Shown: in pieces, positions 10,588 to 22,500 of the stretch
How the letters are laid out: every line of letters begins with the position of its first letter
How positions within the stretch are numbered: the first letter of the stretch is position 1
Assembly (NCBI GenBank): GCA_016808115.1
Contig: JAEQBH010003947.1
Coordinates: 62,001-126,000 of the forward strand
Source of the DNA: Tetrastigma voinierianum
Taxonomy: Eukaryota > Streptophyta > Magnoliopsida > Vitales > Vitaceae
Reading direction: 5' to 3'
DNA length: 64,000 nt
Position numbers and translations under genes: made by a program
Notes under the pieces: model-generated
Databases searched by the model: none
What the model was told of the DNA's origin: nothing
The model's input: only the letters and a program-made list of their open reading frames with translations

Positions 10588-12498
10588 TGTGACCTTGAGG
10601 CTTAGGGGTCAGTTGTTTACCGTCGGCAGCGGAGCCTGGGTGGAGGTCGGGTTACCCGATGCCACTTTAGAAAATCGGGCAGAGTCTCCTTTGTACGGGG
10701 AGCTCTACCCAAATATAAAACCTGTATAAACCTGTCCCAATCAACAATATATGCAATATATATATATCAATGCGAGGAAATTTGGGCCCATCCAGTTGTA
10801 CTCGACACATATATCGAAACTATATCAATGATTTTAGAGTTGAAATGTTTTACTCTTATACAGCATATATAAATACTCAAATTATACATGTAATAACATC
10901 AAGCCACCGACTTTCTTGCTTATCAACCTCAGGACGAACCGTCTTCCTTGCGGCTCACATTGCACGAAGGGGATCTATGACGGCGTGGCGAAGTGGCAAA
11001 GCTTCCGGTAGGCGTAACAAGCACTCGCCACTGAGTGTAGTGCAATGTTCAAAATAACACCCATTCGAAGCAAAGGCATGGTCGCAGCGAAAATCTAAAT
11101 GACCAACTGAATCACACGGTCTCGTAACTCTGCTCACGCTGCCTAAACAATTGATATATTATTGTGGACGGCCTCAGACCTGAATATCCAATTGGGCGCT
11201 CGGCAATTGATATTGTATTACTTGTTTGTGGACTGCCACCGATGAATAAGCCTATCAGCTGGGCCGCTCCGACGGTTGATATATATTATTTGATTTGGAC
11301 TACCCTGGAGTAATTTACATTTTAGACTACCCTCAGAACCTTGTTTCTCCTAGACTCATCCATTACTAACTCTACATATTCCTAGGATGTTAGGTGCATA
11401 TGGAATGCGTATCTTAGGTTGATTCGGTCTAATCATATGCAAATATATAAACTTATGAATATATTCGCATAAAAATTAAATCCTAGAAACATGTTATGTA
11501 ATTATCATTTCACGCATCAAAATTAGCTCTCTTGGGCTAATGTTCAAACACAAGCAATTCGATTCAGTGCCAACCAAACACACATAATTTTAAGAAAATA
11601 TATTCTTGAATATTGTTTGGGAATAGTGAAACCCTCGGTTACTATTCGAAGATATAAATCAACGGTTCACTTAGTGAACCAAATTCTGACCATTCTCGGC
11701 CCCAAATTCAATCAAAGCATGATTTACACCCAAACAAACCCCTTTTACACCATTTTTCAGTATTGGAGCAGCCACGGGCTGCTCCATTGAACTTTCAAAT
11801 TTTACATTAATTCGGTCCCAAGTTTTGGGACCAATCAGACGGCCCCTCACGGCCTCATTCAACCGAAACATTAGTAAAACATTTAAATGGGAGTAAAACT
11901 CAAGTAGGGAGAAAATCCTACCTCTAGGAGTTTGAAGAAACTCCGGTCGAGTCCCAGCGCGTAACTTTGTCCTGCGTAGAACATTTACTCTTCTTGCCGA
12001 AGGCTAGCCAGCGGTCGGATCGCCGTATTTTTAGAGAGGAGTCCTCTCTCTAAAATCTCCAAAATAGTTTATCTCCTCCGTGCTTCTTGCCGCGTTTTAT
12101 TGCTTTTTGAAGAGGCGACACTTTGTAGCTCTTTTTTGGCATTATTCTCATTTTAATCAAATTTCAAAAAAATGACATCACAAATATCTTTCAGTTTTGA
12201 CATTCGCTCCACCTCGTAGTCCATTTCATTATTTATCTACTCATACCACTTATGGCATATGAGTACATGTTATATATGACTTTTCGTCGCGTGAAAGCGA
12301 TTTCTGGCGCTCGAAGCGCGATGCGTCGAAAACGTGCGTTATTGTCTCGACAAATGCGAGCACTATCATAACTAATTCGGCGAGCATTCAACATTACAAT
12401 CCGTTTAGATATCAAGTCTAGACAGTACGGGACTTTAAATGATTAATTTTGTAATCGGCGACTCATTTTACTGACCCCGGTGAAACTCTCAGTCTTGT
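10588..12498 (-). mobile_element. A2 3' LTR (left in window)
   Basis: It begins TGTGAC on the plus strand and ends at the decayed AGTCTTGT near 12498, next to the polypurine tract TCTCCCTTC (minus GAAGGGAGA). It is about 1.91 kb, against 1.94 kb for the other LTR. It lies head-to-head with the A1 3' LTR, separated by only 153 bp of viral DNA. Confidence 0.9.
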
Positions 12499-12611
12499 TC
12501 TCCCTTCAACAAAATTAAATCCGAAATTCAGGAACTATCCTGTCATAGCGTGCGCTATCTTGTGCGCACACTCTATCATGCATGTAAACTAGTCATTTGA
12601 AGCCTTAAGCA

Positions 12612-12930
12612 TTAAACCAACGGCACCTTATCTACTAAGCAAGAAGGGATAGGTAGCCGCATCGTGTCCTCGCGCTCCCACGTTGACTTTCCTCCCGGCT
12701 CCGCGGTCGCCTTAGCACTCTCGCTGGCCTCATGGTCTTGCGTCGCAAACCTGATCACGGCTACAAACAATGCACCCGGTCCTCTCGTGAGTCCCGTCGG
12801 TGTCAGCCTCGATCGTCCCCGATCCACCACATGGTGGATCGAGGTGTATGTATATCGGAAGTATGGAGGCGTGAAACACCTCGAGGACACGACATGGCGG
12901 CGTAACTCTAGCCGTCTGTGACATTGCCCA
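12612..12930 (-). pseudogene. Integrase C-terminus and chromodomain (A2)
   Basis: The minus-strand frame contains STWEREDTMR followed by P-I-P-S-C-L. This matches the end of a chromovirus chromodomain, normally a T-W-E-x-E-x-x-M-R-x-x-Y-P motif. Chromodomains of this clade are thought to direct integration into heterochromatin. Upstream is a degenerate proline-rich stretch without a clear integrase motif. The polypurine tract lies about 100 bp downstream. Confidence 0.65.
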
Positions 12931-13440
12931 TCCGCTCGGTATCTCGAAGGCTGATAAACCTCGCGATAGCGCTTCCGCGCTTAGCAGAACGACAGCTCTC
13001 TCTTGGGTTCACCTTCAAGGAAACATGATCACCAACCTCGAACCCTAAGGGTCGACGTCACACATTTACATAGCTCTTCTGCGGGCCACGGCTAGTGAAG
13101 AGCAGTATCGTATCAAGCTCCTTCACAGAGGTGTCTCTAATCAAATCCGGACCCGTGATGGATCTCTCTCCCACCTCGGTCCATCCTAACGGTGATCTAC
13201 ATGGCCTTCCATACAATGCCTCATACGGTGCCATCTGTATACTCGCCTGTAACTGTTGTTGTAGGCGAATTCCACTAAGGGCAATAAATCCTCTACCCTT
13301 ATGATCCAGGACACATGTTCGCATGCCCTGCTACGTAGTATGTAATCCGTACACACGTAATCTACGTAACCCTTGGGTGTGTAAGCGGTAACCTCTCAGG
13401 TCATAATCGCGACAATCAGATGGACCGTCAGCCTAGTCCA
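12931..13440 (-). pseudogene. Integrase (A2)
   Basis: The 88-codon minus frame at 13058-13324 reads CVLDHKG, then QMAPYEALYGRPCRSPLGW and V-G-E-R. This is the conserved region after the catalytic core of Ty3/gypsy integrases. Just upstream in another frame is L-P-L-V-E-F-A-Y-N-N-S. The zinc-binding and D,D-35-E residues cannot be followed because the frame is broken. Confidence 0.82.
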
Positions 13441-14050
13441 TGTCATGAATGACATCCGTTATCACAGGAGCCCTCGTGGAAGTACCGGCCTTGTATAGCG
13501 ATTTTTCGAAAGGGTATCAGACCTTGAGTCACCCAGACTCTATGTCGCTCAACTCTAAGTCTGCGCGATAACCATGTCCCTGTGTTTTCATCTCGGGCAA
13601 CATAAATCTTCGGCTTACACTTCGAGCCTCTTACATTTCCTGATTCAACTATGAGTCTTCATTGGATGTAGTCCTAAAGACAACTCAACCCACACTCACC
13701 ATGAGTGGTGAATGACCATACAGTGCACCCTTAGCTCAGGGTCCACCATGAAGCGAGAGATCTCGGAGATCTCTCATCATAATCCCGACCTATCGGTCGA
13801 CTCTCACCACTTCACCCTAGGGAAGAACATCCATGCGAAAGCCTGCAAAAGGCCTTAACCTCTAAGCCCAGATCGATACTGGGTAGCCGGTATGACTCGG
13901 CACAGGTCTGATGCGGCATTGATGGTTGTCAACTCATCCATGTCAAACCTGACATCAACAACCAATAGGTCTACCCCCCTAAGGTCCACAACGCTTCCGC
14001 TGCGCAACTCTGATCTGTCCCTGACTTCGACCCACACTCTGGCCCCTCTG
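13441..14050 (-). pseudogene. Displaced protease start and degenerate linker (A2)
   Basis: The frame at 13855-14037 encodes VEVRDRSELRSGSVVDL followed by a D-L-L-V-V-D-V-R-F-D-M-D-E-L-T-T-I segment, matching the equivalent place in A1 and A5. It is read as the linker between the Gag zinc knuckle and protease, displaced downstream of reverse transcriptase. 13441-13850 is shared with the other copies but not recognised. Confidence 0.45.
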
Positions 14051-14480
14051 GCCTAGCTGTACTGCTGGGAGTGCTTGTATAGCACCTCAGAACTGAAACT
14101 GGTTCCTCTAACCCTTACTAGGGTGTGGAGGAATGAACTGTATACTCTCATGTCCTATGGCTAACTGGGACTGCATTGTCCCAAAGTCTTGGGATCCCTG
14201 TCTCTGGGGCAATCCGTCGCGTGCCCAATCTTGGCCACAGTCACGAAACTAGTGTGAAGCGAAGTCTTACGCCTCTTCCCCTGGCCAGGAGAAAGGCGAT
14301 CCTCCTGCCATTGCAAACACGTATCCAGTGTTCCCAGTATCACCAATATCTCTCTATGGTCGGGCCGTGACCATGGAGTCCATGTCCGTAGGTGAAGTCC
14401 TACGATCCTATCCCGAATGGACAACTTGATCCATCCTCGAATCTCCTACTTGATACCCAGCGATCCCGAGAAACTACGTA
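14051..14480 (-). pseudogene. gag: Displaced gag C-terminal half (A2)
   Basis: The minus frame at 14161-14424 reads SIRDRIVGLHLRTWTPW, later EDRLSPGQGKRRKT, and then a GHATDCPRDRDPKTLGQ string that looks like the second half of a CCHC zinc knuckle followed by the usual linker. As in A1 and A5 this lies 3' of the reverse transcriptase. Confidence 0.65.
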
Positions 14481-15240
14481 TCTCGAGATTGACATTCGGT
14501 CTCTCTGGCCAGCATGCTTGCCTCGACCTTCTCTGGAGTCGGCGACACACCTGATCTGTGACACCACGTGTCCCCGAAAATCTCACCTCGATGTGAGAGA
14601 AACTACGCACTTGCGAACTTAGCGTCTGGCCCGATGGTCTCTTAACATTTATCAAACAATCCTCAGTGATACTCATCTGCCTCACTCTGTGGGAGTAGAT
14701 CGAAATGTCATGCAGGGCTACGACAAAGTGATCTGAATGGGGGTTGGAACACCCTATGCATGAGATCCATGAATGCATTTGGCGCATTCATCAATCCTAA
14801 AGGAACAATCACTTGAAGTAAACTCAAGTGCCATGTAACGTCCTAAGCGCCGTCTTAGGGATATCTATCTCCCCCAACCCTCGGTTGATGGTAACCGGTG
14901 CGAGAAGGTGCATCTTGGAGTAGACTCGCACTCCTCTCCAACTGGTCGAATAAATCATCAATCCTCGGTATTAGATGCAGATTCTTGATGTGTAACTTCT
15001 GTTCAATTTGCGTAGTCAATGCACGGTCGAGGATCTTGTCCTTCTTTTCGCAACAAAGCGGAGCGCCCAGTGGTGCTCGTACAACCAGCTACCATCGATA
15101 GCTGCGTAGTTGGACTGCGAGGTTCTATGACGCAACGGTGTCATCCTATGCAGTCATAGAGATGGGTGAATTACCCGGTGTAACTCCATCACCAAAAGTC
15201 TACATCTATGTGGAAGTGGTGCGGGTAGCTCATGCGGAAA
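14481..15240 (-). pseudogene. pol: Reverse transcriptase (A2)
   Basis: Fragments in several minus frames include C-I-D-Y near 15030, a D-E-C-A-K-C-I-H-G-S-H segment near 14780 (equivalent to the P-A-A-F-M-D-L region) and F-R-G-H-V-V near 14590. The catalytic aspartate pair is not readable. Collinearity with A1 and A5 supports the call more than any single motif. Confidence 0.65.
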
Positions 15241-15600
15241 AACATCCACATATTCGCACGCTGCTCGAGGTAGATCCAGTCGATGCCGCCGATCGCCACA
15301 GGGTAAGGCTCGCTGTGACCGATGACGGTCCTAGCGCTTGGACTCGCCTCGCATGCGACGAAATGTCATGCTTGTCCCCCTTGAATACCACGAGTGCAGC
15401 CTGCGTGTGGCGCGGTAATCCTCTGCGCTACGATCGATAGCGACCACGTGAATTTATCGACGATCCATCGCCGGGATGACCTCGAACTCCCGACGTATCG
15501 TAGTCACCGGGTCCATTGTGGGTAGAGTCCCGAGATCTCTAACTCACAACTTCGATATATCGTACTATTCTCGCCCTAACTAGGAATTCACATGCAACGG
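15241..15600 (-). pseudogene. Aspartic protease, C-terminal part (A2)
   Basis: SCELEISG and a Q-W-T segment near 15530 correspond to the CRGCELEISG part seen in A1. The preceding minus-strand bases, GAATTCCTAGTTAGGGCGAG, show the same direct gag-to-protease junction as A1, A3 and A5. Confidence 0.6.
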
Positions 15601-15956
15601 CTCCTCTAGTCTCGGAGGTCCTTGCCCCTTTTCCACCATATTTGGGCCTCGTTCTCTGGCTAGAGCGGCTAGTCTAATCAGGGTCGCGTCGGAGGTAATC
15701 TATAGCCTCCCCAACACTTTCTCGATCTGCATGAACCTATGGTATACCACCATCAGATCTTTCCCCCCTATGAATGTCGGAGGATGATACGCCCTAAACC
15801 TCTGAAGGTTACTAGGATCTTCTTATCTAACTTTTATCTGACTGTGCTATAGCATTCATTGTAATACCCTCGACCTCGTAGTCTGCCCAATCAAACAACG
15901 ATTGTGTGACCTGTACCCCGTGGACTTTCTCTATGTCCTCGCCCTCTCCCAGCCAT
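15601..15956 (-). pseudogene. gag: gag N-terminal half (A2)
   Basis: The minus ATG at 15956-15954 opens MAGRGRGHRESPRGTGHT before the frame is lost. Further on, an A-Q-I-W-W-K segment is visible, the typical Gag capsid tryptophan pair. The frame then passes directly into protease sequence without the rest of gag. Confidence 0.65.
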
Positions 15957-16149
15957 CTACATTGGTCGAATGGCAACCGATTCATGTAATTTTTCATTTG
16001 TTGGAGTCCTAGCGAAATCTGGGTCTTGATAGACTTGACAACGATGAATTGACCGGGGTTAAACACAAGTGGTGCTAGGTTCAAACCACTTAGTCGTTTA
16101 TTTGATAAAATTTTAGGCTCTTGTTCATTTCATTATCCAATTCCCTAAG

Positions 16150-17105
16150 TGTGAGACCCCCAACCTTCGTGACCACCTCATGGGTACCCTTCAGGTGGAA
16201 GCTCACTCATAGGATATCCTCATTCCCCCTTTGAGTTCCTTTAGCTCCGGAGGGATTTCGGGCCGGGACCTGGGGTCTTTAGTCGATGGGAAGCATCCTG
16301 CAGTACCAGCTGAGCTGGCTCGGTTGGTGCGAAGATGCTTCCCGTGGACAAAACCTAGGTCTGAGTTCGAGCAGGAAGAAGAACTCCGATAGTGGTCTGT
16401 GAGTGGCTTTCCACAGTATGAGTGTCACGAAGTGAGTCTCCACGATAAAGCGCCTTTTGTTGTGGGGTCCCGCACCCCTTCGTGACACGGGGGTGCCCCC
16501 TTCGGGTGGCCTTTGTGGGGTCCGCCTTCGGCGTAACCTTTGGGTGCCCCTTCGGTGGGTCCCACTCACCGGGAATATCATGCCTCCACATAGGCATTTT
16601 CTTTCGCCTCGTAGGGCTCGAACCCCGAGGACCGGGGGCTTAAGGTCAATGGGAGCATCTCTACTACCAAGCAGGCTACTAGCTCGGTTAATTTGCAGAT
16701 ACTTCCCATTGGACTAAGACCACAGGTCTGGGTTAAATCTGAGGAGGCGAAAAACTCTGTGGGAATGAGGATATCTGGTGAGCTTCCACTGGAAGGGTGC
16801 CCGCGGGAGTGATCACGAGGGGGGTGAGAGTCTGACAAAGGCGCCTTTTATGTGGAGACCCGAACCTCTTGATTCGCTCCTTAGAGTCTTGTTTCGCGGA
16901 GTCCCGGCGGCACTTTCTTTCGCCTCGTGAGGCTCGAACCCGTGCGCGAGGGACTCTTATAGCAATGGGAACCTTTCGGCTGCAGTAAAGCTAGCTCGGT
17001 TGGTAGTGGTCTTTCCCCGACCTCTTCTTTTATGTTCAACTCTGCAGGCAAAGCGAATGAACTGCTGCTGTCTATAAGTGGTTGAAAAATTTAGTCTCCC
17101 AAAAT
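16150..17105. repeat. Inverted-repeat insertion with tRNA-like A and B boxes
   Basis: Absent from A1, A3 and A5 at the matching place. It holds repeated half-units, each with an A-box-like CTAGCTCGGTTGGTAG, a CTTCCCATTGG segment, a B-box-like GGGTTCGAGCC and GAGGCGAAA. The half-units alternate in orientation and meet head to head near 16312, 16676 and 16989. Longer arms also pair: about 16160-16310 is the inverted copy of about 16680-16840. The pol III boxes suggest a tRNA-derived SINE in dimeric fold-back form, but no 3' tail or target duplication was found. Confidence 0.6.
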
Positions 17106-18854
17106 TAAATAATCTAACCTTAGCATTCACCCTTTTCCTATACGCATTATCATGCATATAATTTAAGTACGCAACTACTGCATGATGCCATTTCAAATAG
17201 TGGTTAAATCCAAATAAGTCTCTAAGGCATAATGACCAGAGACAATCATACGTAACCCGGTGTATACATGATGTTTGTGATTTAAAATATTGTTTTCAAC
17301 GAGAATTTTATTTTCAAAAATTTTATTTTGAAATTTTTATTTTGAAAATTTTATTTTTTGAAAATTTTATCAAATTTCTTTTGATTTTTTTATAAAATTT
17401 CTTTTTGAAAAAATTTCCCCCAAAATTGACTCGGGGAGCGATCTTGGAGTCAAAATCGAGTCAAGCGGATTCAGCTGAGTCGGCCAGGCAGGATTCACGA
17501 GCCCAAAGCCCGGTGACCCGGCCCGGCATGTCCCACCGCGCCTGAACGCGCCAGCTGCACCTGCCGCGCCAGCTCGCCGTCTTGCTTTGGCCCAGCTCGC
17601 CCGGCTGCGCGGCGCTCAAGCGCAGCTTGCTCCTCGCACTTGTGTACGCAGCTTGCAGTGCGCGCCACGCCTAGCCACGTCTTGTGACACCAACATGGCG
17701 CGTGACTGCACCTCATGGCGACCCTGACCGCTCATGTATATGCCTTGATATTCATTTTTCCTTCTTGCATGCTTGTTTCTATTTACCATATATGAGCCAG
17801 TGACAAACCTCTCACAATAGTTGGCAGATATGTGAATATTGCTCATTGTGATAGTGTGAAATAACTGTGTTCAGAGCCAACCTAAGGTACTATGTTTATG
17901 AAATCAGATTATATTTAGATATTTTTCTTGCATTTTTCAGTTTGTATTAAATAATTCTTTAAACAGACCTCATTTTGTTAAATCTCTGATACAAGCTGTA
18001 TTGCGATACAATATATATATATATTTTCCTGTGATACTCAGAATATACGTGCTTACGTTTCAAATTCTGCCTGTTTTTTTAAGTTTTTCATTACAATTAA
18101 TTTTTTTCCAATTATTTCTGTAGTGGAAAATCATAAAAAAAAATCACTAAAATCATTTTTTTAACGCTCAAATAAATTTGCAAAAATTTATTTTCTGCAT
18201 TTCTTGATTTTACACCTTGTAAAATCCCAGAGAATATTTTCTCACCTCGTAACGAATAAATTTATAAAATTTATTTTCCAGCACTCACGATTTTTGAAAA
18301 TTTTCTCGCTCAAATAAATTTATAAAATTTATTTTCCTTGTTCTTCGAATTTACCACTTGTAAAATCTTAGAAAATCATTTTCTTCTCCATTTTCTTCAA
18401 TTCTCATCAAAATGCATTATTAAAATTAGTTTTATTTTCTTCATTTTCCTTTCCAGTTTGTACCTTTATTGCAACTCAAAATCTTTTCTAAATATTTTCC
18501 TTAACTCATCATGTCTTGTCATAAGCACAAATAAACATAACATGAGTATACATGCCATTCATCAAACATTCACACAACAATTCATCGATCTACAGAAACA
18601 CATCGACACACGTGCACGTAGTGTCCTAGTTTTGTCAGTGATTCTAGGTAATCTCATTACCTAAGCAGAACATCGAACCACACCTGAGTGGTGATGCTCT
18701 CGCTCAACTAGGGCCTAAGCCCCCAAATCCTCGATCCATAGGTTTCCATACCTAAGTTCCACATTCTAGACTAGTGGCCTGAGCCAGTCTCGAGCCACTA
18801 GGTAATCGTATACCTAGCTTATCGCACTAGCTCTAGGTATTTATAAACCTATGC
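17106..18854 (-). other. A2 untranslated leader
   Basis: No coding region is supported. It matches the A1 leader in reverse: an AT-rich AAAATTTT zone (17290-17410), a GC-rich tract (about 17430-17720), then repeated TAAATTTATAAAATTTATTT motifs (18150-18330), and AATACCTAGG-type short repeats near the LTR. The Met primer site that should lie close to 18830-18855 is missing. Confidence 0.65.
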
Positions 18855-20790
18855 TGTGCAAGCGCGACGCCCCAGCCGGGGTCGGGTTGACTACCATCAG
18901 CCGCGGAATCTAGTGAGGTCGGGTTGCAGACGCCACTAGAAAATAGTAGAGTCTCCTTTATGCGGGAGCTCTGCAAATACAAAACCTGTATAAACTGTCG
19001 ATCAACAGCCATATGCAATATATATATCAATACGGCATGGGCCCATCAAGCTAATGCTGACACATATATCCAAACTATATCAATAGTTTCAAAGTTGAAT
19101 GTTTTACTCTTATACGACATATATTAAAAATACTCAAATTCTAATACATGTAAATATCATCAAAGCCACACCGAGCTTTTCTTCTTATCAACACAAAAGA
19201 TAAACAATCACTGCGCACCATCTTTGTGCGAAAAGGATACACGACGAGGGTGAGCTAAAGCTCGGTAGGAGAATCGCCCCAAATGGGCTACTCACCACCT
19301 AATTAATAGTGCAATGTTCCAAAGTAAACTTTTGAAAATTTCAAGCAAAGCCGCAGTCCTACTTGAATGTCATGACAACTTTCGGATCCAGGTCTGAAGA
19401 ATCTACTCTTTAACCTCAAGCCACCGTGTGAAATTATTATATTATTAGTGGACCAACCCTCGGAGTGAATATATATCGATTTAGGTACTCTGACGATTGA
19501 TATTTATTATTTGTTGTGGACTACCCTAGATGAATAAATATCAGGCCCAGAGCGCTCAATGAGATTTGATATATATTATTTGATTTGGACTACCCTCCGA
19601 TAATTTACATTTTCAGACTACCTCAAGACCTTGTTTCTCCAGATACATCATTTTAACTCCTATATTCTAGGATGTTCCGGTGCATATGGAATATATATCA
19701 GTTCCAATTCGATTCTAATCATGTATCTAATATATAAACATGAATATATTCGCATAAAGGTAAATCACACAAACATATTTATGTAATTACATGTTTCAAC
19801 ATCAAAAATTAGAAAGCTCTTGGGCTAATGTTCAAACCATAAGCAATTAGATTGAATTACTTAGCCAAACTTATAAATTTTACATGTTGTGGAATATTGT
19901 TTAGGAATAAGTGAAACCTGGTTATAACTAGAAAGATCACAAATCTGCGGATTAACCCATTGAACTTGAAATTCTGACATTCTGAAGCTGATTCAATCAA
20001 AACATGGTTACACCCAAAACAAACCCTTTTACACCATTTTCAGTCATGGAGCAGCCACGGGGCTGCTCCATTTAATTTCAAATTTTCGTTAATTCGGTCC
20101 CAAGTTTTGGGGACCAATCAAAAAACTGACCCCTCACAGGCTCGTTCAAGCCCAGAAACATTAGTAAAACATTTAAATGGGGTAAAAACTCAAGTAGGGA
20201 GAAAATCACACTCGGAGTTTGAAGGAAACTCCGATCAGAGTCCCTTTGCGTGCTTTGTGCCTGTGGGCATTCTCCTTCTTGCAGAAGGCCATGGCGTTGG
20301 TCGCGTATTTTGAGAATCCCGCCTATAAAATCTCGAAAATCAGTTTAACTCTCCCGCCGTACTTCTTTTGTTTGTGCTTTTGAAGAAGGCGACCTTGTAG
20401 CTCTTTTGGCATTATTCTCATTTTAATCAAATTTCAAAATGACATCTACGTCCTTCTTTTCCCAGTTTTGACATTCGGCTACCTCGGCGTCAGTTTCATT
20501 ATTTATACACTCCTTACCACTTGGCATATGGTACATGTTATATGTGGCTTTACCGTCACGTCGAAAACGTTTACGGCACTGAAAGCGATACGTAAGCGAT
20601 ACGATTAAGTATCTCGACAAATTTATGTGAGAATTTCGTGCTAACTAGTTGCGGGGCAGTTCAACGGTACAATCCGTTTAGGTAAATCCAGAGGTCTATA
20701 GGGTAATTACGGATGCCGCGTAATTATAATTTTATATGTCGAGTACGATTTTGCCCTTATTCCAGAAATTGGAATTTCTCGGGTCTTACA
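18855..20790 (-). mobile_element. A2 5' LTR (right in window)
   Basis: It runs from the decayed GACGCCCC end near 18866 to CGGGTCTTACA at 20780-20790 on the plus strand. The last base is followed by the target duplication ATAAC. Length is about 1.94 kb. Comparing it with the 10588-12498 LTR would date the insertion. Confidence 0.9.
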
Positions 20791-22034
20791 ATAACTTAGG
20801 AAAATTTTGTAAAGATTGGTTAAGTAGACAGATTTATATAAATGATTGATTTATTTATGACTAACTTTTTGTGTACAGGAACATGGCTCAAAGGAGAAAT
20901 TCAAAAGAAAAAACTTTTCAATTTGGAGCAGATTACTTTAAATGAAGTTTAAACGGCATTGATTTGTTCTTTGTATTAGAACCTTTTTGAAGAACATAAA
21001 GTTATTAATTTGATAACCTTTGGTCTTTAAAACTGAAAACTCAAAACCAAAATTTAGAACTATGCTTATGGAAAAACCATTTCGGCTTTTGTGACATTTT
21101 CAAAATTCTGAGAGCAGTTTGTTGTTTTAGAAACTGAAAAATTCCAAATGCTTATGAACCAAGAAAAGCAAGAAAACCAAATTAAGGATTTAAAAACAAA
21201 GTTAGAACCTTTGAACAATGTTAGTAAAACCGATTTAATTAATATGATTAGAAAATCAGCTTTGCTTACCGAACAGTTTGACAAACTTGTAATTAAAAAC
21301 AAGTTCGGACCTGATATTTACAATATTATAGAATCTCACTTTTTAGATAAATTTTATGAAAAAGTGTTTAAAAATCAGTGTATATTATATGAACAATTTA
21401 GAGCAACAGTGGAATTAAACAGGATATATGGCTTGTGATCCTGATTTATTTCGTTGTTTATTTGAAAAACTATGTAAATATGTCTCTTTTGGATCAAAAA
21501 TATTTAGAACTTATCCCTGAACTCATGGATCAAGGGATTTTGAAAAACATATTTTTAACTAGTATATATCAAGTACCTAATAATTTTCACGAAGAAATTG
21601 AAAGAAAATATTGATTCAATATCTTTTTTAGAGCCAGAAATCATGTAGATATATCTTTTGGGGGAAACAATACCACCTTTGTTTAGCGTTGGAAGCACAA
21701 TGCACATATCATCATGTATATAATAAACACCTGATAAAGAACCTTTAATACTGACAACAACTTTGAATGTGAAATGACTCGTGCAAAAGAATTTCCTGTA
21801 TATTACAATAGATTTAGAGATTTTCAAATTTTTGAATTTAGAAAAACCAGAAATAAAAAATTTTATCTTATTGGCGAAACCCCAACCATGTCAATTTGGA
21901 GAACCCAACCATTAGAAAAAATTTTCAACCCAAAAATTTTTATAACTTCAGAAGAGCAAGATTTTATTAACCAGCTTTGGGCAGATTCACCAGAGTTATC
22001 ATACGTCGTGATAGCTGAAGCCTGGAAAGTCTAG
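20791..22034 (+). pseudogene. Pararetrovirus last ORF of the RT-less unit, broken
   Basis: Viral DNA resumes after A2. The ATG at 20883 begins MAQRR; a second copy starts at 27291. Frames are broken, but two long open segments remain: 21148-21438, rich in Q, E, K and L and coiled-coil-like, and 21774-22034, which ends EAWKV and a stop. The protein would be near 380 residues. I do not recognise its function. Position after the coat protein and just before the viral promoter suggests the distal small ORF present in several caulimovirid genera. Confidence 0.55.
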
Positions 22035-22079
22035 ATCTCAGAGTTATGCAGAAAGCGTGGAAAATGCAATGGAAGGATA

Positions 22080-22440
22080 ATGAAGACATCAAATCACATA
22101 AGCGTTAGTCAAGCTACGCAGAGCGAAACCGGCGAAATGCGACTTTTGAACCCGACATATCTCAGAGCTAGGAAGACAAAAGCAAGAGCAGCGTGTCGAA
22201 ATTTTAAGAAGAGTTTGAATTTAAGTTTTAACTTTCATTTATTATAGATAGATATTCTTTTTCCAACTTTTCATTAATGGTTGTAAGGCATTTATTGTCC
22301 TTTAAGGACAAGTGGCCCTCGAAGCATTTAATTGTTAGGTAGATTTTTTACTTTTGATTTTGTCTTTTAGTTTGTAAGTAGTCTATAAATTTGAGGTTTG
22401 AGCATATGTAGAAGCATGAGCAAGAGGAGTTAAGAGTTAT
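22080..22440 (+). promoter_or_regulatory. Pararetrovirus intergenic promoter, plus strand
   Basis: A non-coding stretch follows the last viral ORF and contains a clear TATA box, CTATAAATTTG, at 22383-22393. Upstream are the AAGGACAAGTGG and TAATTGTTAGG segments. Position (after the last ORF, before a long leader) fits the single pregenomic RNA promoter of caulimovirids. The start site would be about 25-30 bp downstream of the TATA box. Confidence 0.65.
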
Positions 22441-22500
22441 AGAGTTTGAGAGAATTGGTGAGGTGAAGAAAGGAGTTTATGCGAGAAAGTTTGAATGATA

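Larger units (their letters stand above)
10588..20790 (-). mobile_element. Ty3/gypsy chromovirus A2, complete, minus strand
   Basis: This element is 10,203 bp with both LTRs. The flanking duplication is ATAAC (ATAAGC on the left, ATAAC at 20791-20795). The empty site is visible at 27203, which proves insertion into the pararetrovirus. Internal order on the minus strand is leader, gag N half, protease part, reverse transcriptase, gag C half, protease start, integrase, chromodomain. An inverted-repeat element (16150-17105) is inserted just upstream of gag. All frames are broken. Confidence 0.93.

Noticed and set aside
16302..16370. Possible functional tRNA gene
   Set aside because: A- and B-box-like strings are present but no clover-leaf or anticodon stem could be built; treated as tRNA-derived repeat.
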